From Actinoplanes sp. TFC3 (lineage in GTDB: Bacteria; Actinomycetota; Actinomycetes; Mycobacteriales; Micromonosporaceae), in contig NZ_LOJP01000001.1 in the NCBI RefSeq assembly GCF_001553785.1, positions 3,906,691 to 3,943,833 of the forward strand: a stretch of 37,143 nucleotides of DNA, given 5' to 3'. This document shows, piece after piece, positions 30,890 to 37,143 of this stretch (positions within the stretch are counted from its first letter, which is position 1; every line of letters begins with the position of its first letter). The translations under genes were made by a program, and so were the position numbers. Under the pieces are notes generated by a model. That model made no database searches, had not been told where the DNA came from, and saw only the letters and a list, made by a program, of their open reading frames with translations.

Positions 30890-31958
30890 TTTGCGGTACG
30901 TGGTCAACGTTCTGCCGGCCCTTGGCTACCGCGATGCGGCTGCGGCCCGAGGTTTTCGCCTCGTAGAGCGCCGCATCGGACGCCGTGATCAGTTCTTCCA
31001 CGGTGCTCGCATCGGCGGGGAACAGGGCGACGCCAACGCTGAGGCTCGGCGGGCCGCCGGGTGAATCGGTGCTCGCACTGACCACCGCTACCAGCGCCTC
31101 GGCGACCTCGATCGCAGCCTGGCGTGCCTGCGGCTCCGTCGCGCTCAGGCGTAGCAGCATCACGAACTCGTCGCCGCCCAGGCGCGCGGCGATCCCCGCT
31201 TCCCCGGTGACCGTGTTCATCGCCTTGGCCACCAGCATGAGCGCACGGTCGCCCTCGGCGTGACCGTACGTATCATTGATTGCCTTGAAATGGTCAAGGT
31301 CAACGGTGATCAGGGCCAGGCAGTTTCCGGTACGGCGGGACCACTCGCTCGCCTCGGTCAGCGACTCGGTGAGCGACCGCCGGTTCGTCAGGCCGGTCAG
31401 CTCATCGGCGTTGGCCTGGCGTTCAAGCACCTCGCGCAGCCGGTCCGCGCGGGTCCGCAGCCCGGCCACGACCACGGCAGTCATCGACATCGCCAGGGTC
31501 ATCGCCACCCAGTCGGCGAGGGCCTTGCTCGGTGCGAGCAGGGAGAACACCACGCCGGCGTGACCGGCGAACACCAGCGCCAGGGTGACGGCGACGGCTC
31601 GGTGGCCCAGGAAGTTGGCGGCGTACAGCACCGGCCACAGGAAGAACAACTGGGCGCCGGAGCTGGAATCGCCGGTGCCGATGTTCAACAGCGTGATCAC
31701 CGTGCAGGCGATCGCCGGAGCCCCGTACCAGAAAGTGGGCGGCCAGAACGTGGGACGGCGCCAGCAGATCGTGCCGACCACCGCCATGCCGATGGCGGTG
31801 ACCATCACCGCGACCAGCCCGAATACCCCGATGCCAGGGGTCAGCGCACCGGTGATCGCGGCGTAGGGGGCGCTGGCCAGCGTGAGGTACGCGACGGCAC
31901 GGGACGCCCCGTGCAGGTCGCGCAGCTCGTGACCGCGCCGACGCCCCTTCAACAACAC
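30858..31958 (-). CDS. Membrane diguanylate cyclase (GGDEF)
   Basis: 366 aa from the GTG at 31958. Residues about 20-168 carry five or six hydrophobic segments forming a membrane sensor without a recognisable named domain. A short helix (RLREVLERQANADELTGLTNRRSL) leads to a complete GGDEF domain. It has D220/D222 (ITVDLDHFKAIND) for metal, and the active-site motif G261-G-D-E-F265. It should make cyclic di-GMP from GTP. The RxxD inhibitory site normally five residues before GGDEF is missing (sequence GEAGIAA), so product inhibition through the I-site is not expected. The start is uncertain because no ribosome-binding site precedes the GTG. It lies 36 bases after the EamA gene, and its 3' end overlaps the giant gene by 32 bases. 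Confidence 0.92.
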   Translation of the reverse strand: MLLKGRRRGHELRDLHGASRAVAYLTLASAPYAAITGALTPGIGVFGLVAVMVTAIGMAVVGTICWRRPTFWPPTFWYGAPAIACTVITLLNIGTGDSSSGAQLFFLWPVLYAANFLGHRAVAVTLALVFAGHAGVVFSLLAPSKALADWVAMTLAMSMTAVVVAGLRTRADRLREVLERQANADELTGLTNRRSLTESLTEASEWSRRTGNCLALITVDLDHFKAINDTYGHAEGDRALMLVAKAMNTVTGEAGIAARLGGDEFVMLLRLSATEPQARQAAIEVAEALVAVVSASTDSPGGPPSLSVGVALFPADASTVEELITASDAALYEAKTSGRSRIAVAKGRQNVDHVPQINRLVPNQRP

Positions 31959-31994
31959 ACCCGTAGATCGGCCTCGTACGCGCCGACGTGAGGA

Positions 31995-32909
31995 TTACGC
32001 ACGCCGGACCAGGGTGGCTCCCAAGCTGGCCACGCTCACCAGAACCAGGGCGCTGACCTCGCGCAGGCCCAGGGTCTGACCCAGCAGCGCCAGGCCGGCG
32101 AGGGCGGCGGCCGCCGGTTCCAGGCTCATCAGGATGCCGAACACGCGGGTGGGGACATGGCGAAGGGCGTTGAGTTCGAGACCGTACGAGATGACGGAAG
32201 ACAGCAACGCCACTGCCGCAACGCCGGGCAGCAGCAGGGGATGATCGAAGGCCGCGGAGGCACCTGAGGCGCCGAACGGCAGCACCAGCAGCGCGGCTAC
32301 GGCCAGCGCGACCGCCAGCCCGCCCGTGCCGGGTACGACCGACCCCAGATGCGCGCTGGCCAAGATGTACCCGGCCCAGCACAACCCGGCGGCGAACGCG
32401 AGCAGCAGACCACCGATGGGCGCGGTGAAGCCGGAGCCGAGCCCGAGCAGCGCCACTCCCCCGGCCGCGAGCAGCGCCCACAGCAGGTCGGCCAGGCGCC
32501 GGGTCTGCGCCAGCGTCAGCAGCAGCGGCCCGAGGAACTCCACGGTGACGCCGACACCCAGCGGCACGGTCTGCAGGGCCAGGTAGAACAGCAGGTTCAT
32601 GCCGGCCATGGCGAGGCCGAGCAGGGCGGCGGCCCGCCACGCGGCGAGCGACCAGCGGCGTACGTCCGGGCGGAACGCGACGCCGAGGATGAGCGCGGCG
32701 AGAGCGAGACGCCAGAGGGTGACTCCCGCGGCGCCGAGGTCGTCGAACAGGTGGCGGGCTACCGCGCTGCCGATCTGCACGGACGCGATGGCCGCGAGGA
32801 TCATCAGCGGGGCGGGTACCGGTGGACCGCCGGGCGTGCGGGAGAAGCGCGGCATGCGGGCGAAGGGCGAGAAGCGCGGCGTGCGGGAGACAACAACTTC
32901 GCGGGACAA
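31995..32909 (-). CDS. EamA/DMT-family exporter (RhtA-like)
   Basis: 304 aa with about ten membrane segments in two homologous halves of the EamA type. GAAGVTLWRLALAALIL, NLLFYLALQTVPLGVGVTVEFLGPLL and the C-terminal NALRHVPTRVFGILMSLEPAAAALAGLALLGQTL resemble the RhtA threonine/homoserine exporter group. It probably exports an amino acid or similar metabolite. The TTG at 32909 is supported by AGGAAG six bases upstream; an ATG at 32855 is the alternative. The first 25 residues are odd: TPRFSPFARMPRFSRTPG reflects an imperfect 27-bp DNA duplication (32842-32860 and 32869-32887). It lies 45 bases after the MacB-like permease on the same strand. Confidence 0.88.
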   Translation of the reverse strand: MSREVVVSRTPRFSPFARMPRFSRTPGGPPVPAPLMILAAIASVQIGSAVARHLFDDLGAAGVTLWRLALAALILGVAFRPDVRRWSLAAWRAAALLGLAMAGMNLLFYLALQTVPLGVGVTVEFLGPLLLTLAQTRRLADLLWALLAAGGVALLGLGSGFTAPIGGLLLAFAAGLCWAGYILASAHLGSVVPGTGGLAVALAVAALLVLPFGASGASAAFDHPLLLPGVAAVALLSSVISYGLELNALRHVPTRVFGILMSLEPAAAALAGLALLGQTLGLREVSALVLVSVASLGATLVRRA

Positions 32910-32954
32910 AGCAGACTTCCTGGTGAGCGAGACGAGGGAAGGGAAAGCGGGCGG

Positions 32955-34135
32955 CTATTCGGTGCGGAGGGCTACTACGGGGTCGAGGCGGCCGGCGCGT
33001 TGGGCGGGGAGGACGCCGAAAATGATGCCTACCGCGGCGGAGACGCCGAAGGCCAGGGCCAGCGACCACCAGGTGACAGCGGCCGGTACCGGTGAGAGGC
33101 GGTCGACAAGCAGGGCCGCGGTGATGCCCAGGGCCATGCCGAGGACGCCGCCCAGGGTGGTGAGCAGCACGGCTTCCAGCAGGAACTGCACGCCGATGTC
33201 CCGGGGGCGCGCACCCACCGCCTTTCTCAGGCCTATTTCCCGGGTACGTTCACGCACCGACACCAGCATGATGTTGGAGACGCCCACCCCGCCCACGAGC
33301 AGGCTGATGCCCGCGATGGCGGCCAGCACGCCGGTCAGCACGCCCAGGATGTCGCCGAGCACGCCGAGGATCTGCTGCTGGGTGACCGCGCTGAAGTCGG
33401 TGTCCGGATGGCGTTCGGTGAGCGTGCCGACGATGTCCGCCCCCAGGGTGTCGATGCGGTCGCGGTCGGGGGCGCGGATGGCCAGTCCGTCGATGCGGTC
33501 GGTGCCGAGCAGGCGCTGGGCGGCGGTGACCGGGATGTGCACCTCGCTGTCGCGGTCCACGCCGAGGCTCTGCCCGAGCGGTTCGAAGGTGCCGATGACC
33601 CGGAAGCGGACGCCGCCGATGGTGATCTGCCGGCCGATCGGGTCGCGGTCGCCGAACAGCTGGCCGGCGACTCCGGCGCCCAGCACGGCGACGCGGCGGG
33701 CGGTGCTGACGTCGGAGCGGGTCAGGTAGGCGCCGCGGTCGAGGCGGCGGACGAACACGGTGGGGGTGGTCTCCAGCACGCCCTGCATGCTGACGAACGC
33801 GGTGCGGCTGCCGGCCCGGGCGGTCTCGCCGGAGGCGATGGTGACGGCCACCCGGGAGCGGTCGCCGACCACCCGGCTGACCGCGTCGACGTCATCCAGC
33901 GACATCGTGGAGACCGAGGGGGCCGAGCCCGCTTCGAGCCGGCCCGGTACGACGATCAGCAGGTTGGAGCCCAGCCCCTCGACCTGCGACTCGATCTGGC
34001 GTTTGGTGCCGGTGCCGATGGCGACCAGCGCGACCACGGCGGCCACCCCGATCACCACGCCGAGCATGGTCAGCAGGCTGCGCAACCGGTTGGCCCGCAG
34101 CGCGTCCAGGGCGACGCGCCAAGCCTCGGCGACCC

Positions 34136-34139
<4 letters not shown>
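32955..34139 (-). CDS. MacB/FtsX-type ABC permease
   Basis: 394 aa. The first membrane segment starts ANRLRSLLTMLGVVIGVAAVVALVAIGTG. A large extracytoplasmic MacB-core-like domain follows (about 50-265). Three C-terminal membrane segments lie around the FtsX signature VSNIMLVSVRERTREIGLRKAVGARPRDIGVQFLLEAVLL and the ending QRAGRLDPVVALRTE. Known family role: mechanotransmission-type transport of peptides, lipids or antibiotics, with separate ATPase and adaptor partners, which are the two upstream genes. The ATG at 34139 overlaps the ATPase stop (ATGA). Substrate not readable. Confidence 0.93.
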
Positions 34140-34800
<661 letters not shown>

Positions 34801-34804
<4 letters not shown>

Positions 34805-36117
34805 CGCAGGTCTTGCCCGGCGGTGACCTGATCGGTACCGGACACCACGATCCGGTCGCCGGCGGTCAGCCCGGTAGCCACCTGGACGACGTCCTCGCCC
34901 TGCACGCCCAGCGTGACCGGCACCTGCGCGGCCTTGCCGTCCCGCACGGTCCAGACGGTGTCACGCCCGCCCGAGGAGATCACCGCCCCGGCCGGAACCG
35001 TCACCGCGTTGTCGGCCTCCCGCACGTGCAACCGCACGATGGCGCTCATTCCCGGTCGCGGCGCCGGTCCCTTCTCCGAGATCAGATCAAGCTGCACCCG
35101 GTACGAAACCCCGCCGCGAGCCGAGGTCGTCGGCAACAGATCGATCGCCCGTACGGTGGCCCGGTATGACGCGCCCCCGGCCGCGTCCAGCTCGACGGTG
35201 CCCGTGGTGCCGGGCTTGACCAGCAGCACGTCGGTCTCGTCCACCTCCGCGGTGACACCGAGGCGGCTGGTGTCGACGATGGTCAGGATCGGGGTGCCCG
35301 CGCCGACCGCCCCGCCCTCGGGGATCGCGGGGTCCACCCCGGGCAGTGGACCGGCCGGGGCCGCCGCTGCCGCCGCCGGACCGGCGTTGCTGAGCACCTC
35401 GGCGATCGAGGACGAACCAGCCGGCGCGGTGCCGCCGAGCTGGACCACCCCCGACACCGGGGCACGCAGGGTGAGCGCGTCGACTGCCGCGGCGGCCAGG
35501 TCGTATGCCTGCTGGGCCTGCACCCGCTGGGCCGCGGACAGCGCCGAGACGGCCTGGCCCACGCCGGCCACGCCGCGTTCCAGCGATGCCACCGCAGCGT
35601 CCGCCGCGTCCGCCGCCGCCCGGTATTGCCGCTGGGCCGCGGCGAGCTGGGCGAGCAGCGCCTTCTTGACCACCGGGTCGGTGATCTTGTCAGCGGCCTC
35701 GCGCGCATCGTCGAAGGACCTGTCCGCCTCGGCATCGGTGCGGGTGCGCGCCGAGCTGAACCCGCCCGTGGCGACCGGCGTGCGGGAGGCGTCGAGCGCG
35801 GCTGCCGCCGCGTCAAGGCGCTGCTGGGCGGCCGGGGAGTCGATGATCGCGACGACCTGGCCCTTGCGGACGCTCATGCCGGGCTCGGCGCGCAGCGATT
35901 CCAGGGTGCCGCCGGCCGGGGCGGTGACGGTCGCGGCGGCCCGGGCGGTGACCGCGCCGGATGCCTCGACGACCTCGGCGACGTCACCGCGCGCGGCGGC
36001 ACCCACGGTGATGCCGGATGGCTCGTCGTCGCAGGACGCGGCGGTGAGCGACGGGAGGAGCGCGCAGGCCGTCAGCAGGACAAGCGTGCGCCGGGGGGTT
36101 CGGGACACGAGCGCCAC
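34801..36117 (-). CDS. HlyD/MacA-like efflux adaptor, probable lipoprotein
   Basis: 438 aa from the GTG at 36117; a second GTG four codons in is an alternative. The N-terminal signal ends in a loose lipobox (TAASC, C29). The biotinyl-lipoyl half-motif is VTAPAGGTLESLRAEPGMSVRKGQVVAIID (about 63-92), followed by an Ala-rich helical hairpin (about 95-215). The second half is LTLRAPVSGVVQLGG, then the beta-barrel with ILTIVDTSRLGVTAEVDETDVLLVKPG and a membrane-proximal domain (VRLHVREADNAVTVPAGAVI). Role: links the MacB-like permease to the exterior. In a monoderm there is no outer-membrane channel, so it probably acts as a substrate-guiding adaptor. No ribosome-binding site is visible before the start. 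Confidence 0.9.
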
Positions 36118-36326
36118 TGTATGCCGGGGGTCGGACAGAAAATTCGGCCGAACGGATCCTCAAGTGATCGGTTTCGGACGATGGGCGCTGATACAGCGGC
36201 GCTGTCAATGGTCCGCGCGGCCGCTGGCGGGTAGGTGACGGCGCCCCGCACGATGAGCATGCGAGCGTGAACCGCGACCCTTTCCCATCCGTACTACCGC
36301 TGGGTAGCCGCCGAAGGAAGGCCGAC

Positions 36327-36518
36327 ATGCCGATGCACGCCGACGAACTGACCGTGGTGCACCACGACGACACCGTCAGCCGCTTCACCGACGTCACGTA
36401 CATGCTGAGCCGCGAGGGGCTGCGCGTGGTCACCGCGGGCGGCGAGATCCGGGCGTTCGCCGGGCACGACGTGCTGACCATCCACACCCGCCTGGCCCAC
36501 GAGCCGCTGGCGGCATGA
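36327..36518 (+). CDS. Small protein of unknown function (63 aa)
   Basis: The ATG at 36327 follows a clear GAAGGAAGG five bases upstream; M3 is a second possible start. The sequence is polar, with strands suggested in ELTVVHHDDTVSRFTDVTYMLSREGLRVVTAGGEIRAFAGHDVLTIHTR, so a small beta-barrel or sheet is likely. No membrane segment or signal is present. A bidirectional hairpin terminator four bases after the stop supports a real, separately expressed gene. Family not recognised. Confidence 0.65.
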   Translation: MPMHADELTVVHHDDTVSRFTDVTYMLSREGLRVVTAGGEIRAFAGHDVLTIHTRLAHEPLAA

Positions 36519-36521
36519 CAA

Positions 36522-36547
36522 CGGCCCGCCGGAGAACCGGCGGGCCG
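36522..36547. terminator. Bidirectional terminator
   Basis: A perfect 11-bp stem, CGGCCCGCCGG (36522-36532) with 36537-36547, closes an AGAA loop. It lies between the end of the small plus-strand gene (36518) and the end of the minus-strand L,D-transpeptidase (36564), so it can end both transcripts. Confidence 0.85.
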
Positions 36548-36563
36548 CTGCTGACGTGCCCGA

Positions 36564-37143
36564 TCAGGTACCCGGGCGGCGTCCGAACACCTTCACGGTC
36601 GAGCCGATCTTGCCGATGCTGTAGTACGCCTTGGCATCCGACGCCAGCATGTTGACGCAGCCGTGCGAGCCCCGCCACGCGTCGTGCAGGTACGTGGTCG
36701 TCTGGTGGAAGCCGATGCCACCCACGAAGCGCTGCCAGTACGGCATCCACACCTTGTAGGGGTTCGACCATTCCTTCTTGGTGCGCTTGTTGATCTTGTA
36801 CGTGCCGGCCGGCGTCCGGTAGCCCTTCATGCCGCTACGGATCACCGTCGGCTTCTGGTAGACCTTGCCGTTCTTCATCACGAACGTGGTCTGATGCGTC
36901 AGGTCCACACAGAACGTGAGCCCCGACCGCTTGGCCTTGCAGGCCGACGTCTTGGTGCCGGCCAGCCGCTTTGCCACGTTGTACGTCGTCGGCCCGGCCA
37001 GCCCCGCGGCCGGCTTGATGCCGTACCGGCTCTGGAACTTCTTGATCGCCGAGCAGTCAGCGGCCGACTGCTTGCCGTCGACCTTGACGGTGCCGAACCC
37101 GCCGAGCTGCTTGAGGTAGGTCTCGACCTGCTTCTGATACTTG
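36564..37143 (-). CDS. L,D-transpeptidase with peptidoglycan-binding domain, 5' end outside window
   Basis: At least 193 codons are open from the stop to the window edge with no upstream stop, so the N-terminus (probably with a signal peptide) is missing. The visible part begins KYQKQVETYLKQLGGFG. It includes a PG_binding_1-like repeat (CSAIKKFQSRYGIKPAAGLAGPTTYNVAKRL), then a YkuD domain: VDLTHQTTFVMKNGKVYQKPTVIRSG, YRTPAGTYKI, GIGFHQ and the catalytic SHGCVNM with the nucleophilic Cys. Role: 3-3 cross-linking of peptidoglycan or attachment of proteins to it, outside the membrane. The GTG at 36977 is internal and not the start, because the PG-binding domain lies upstream of it. An unusual cluster of Cys (CSAI, SACKAK, LTFCVD) suggests disulfides. 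Confidence 0.92.
   Translation of the reverse strand, partial: KYQKQVETYLKQLGGFGTVKVDGKQSAADCSAIKKFQSRYGIKPAAGLAGPTTYNVAKRLAGTKTSACKAKRSGLTFCVDLTHQTTFVMKNGKVYQKPTVIRSGMKGYRTPAGTYKINKRTKKEWSNPYKVWMPYWQRFVGGIGFHQTTTYLHDAWRGSHGCVNMLASDAKAYYSIGKIGSTVKVFGRRPGT

Overview
The window is high-GC DNA from a filamentous actinomycete, most likely Micromonosporaceae (Actinoplanes-like). This is inferred from the strong GC bias at third codon positions, the many GTG starts, the Tat and lipoprotein exports, an F420/flavin-type oxidoreductase, a secreted GH12-CBM2 cellulase under a CebR-type operator, and a LacI-controlled arabinose regulon. I could not run a similarity search, so family names come from motifs and overall sequence character.

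Layout. (1) 20-1258 (+): a STAS anti-anti-sigma protein, then a serine hydrolase whose reading frame continues directly from the STAS stop with no usable start codon. (2) 1406-3607 (-): secreted GH12 cellulase with a perfect CebR/CelR palindrome just upstream of its start, and an ROK sugar kinase. (3) 3723-7803 (+): a probable three-gene operon for exported proteins: DUF1800, DUF1501 and a beta-lactamase-fold lipoprotein. It meets a convergent NTPase-like/TPR gene (-) inside a perfect 14-bp palindrome that supplies the last codons of both genes. (4) 9379-18372 (-): arabinose block. The genes are a LacI regulator, araB-araD-araA joined by GTGA overlaps, and an AraH/XylH-type ABC importer (binding lipoprotein, double ATPase, permease), also joined by GTGA overlaps. 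Two near-identical 14-bp operators sit inside the araB and lacI promoters, and a half-site lies before the importer. (5) 18565-24768: DUF2252, a PPOX/F420-type oxidoreductase, a secreted GH43 enzyme (a plausible arabinose supplier), an unknown lipoprotein (-), a pirin and a small membrane-anchored protein. (6) 24769-25675: about 900 bases without a gene, holding three strong hairpins (one a perfect 30-bp palindrome) and short direct repeats. (7) 25676-30889 (+): a 1737-residue, mostly disordered protein with a hexapeptide (18-bp) repeat tract and a C-terminal TPR-like domain. (8) 30858-36117 (-): a probable operon of MacA-like adaptor, ABC ATPase, FtsX/MacB-type permease, EamA exporter and GGDEF cyclase. 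(9) 36327-37143: a 63-aa small protein and a peptidoglycan-binding L,D-transpeptidase cut by the window end.

How it works together. The coherent theme is plant-polysaccharide use. Cellulase and GH43 act outside the cell, pentose is imported by the ABC system, and AraB/AraA/AraD carry L-arabinose to D-xylulose 5-phosphate under LacI control. The less explained parts are the DUF1800/DUF1501/serine-hydrolase export module, the STAND-like TPR protein with a degenerate P-loop, and the giant repeat protein. No phage, insertion sequence, CRISPR array, tRNA or rRNA was recognised.
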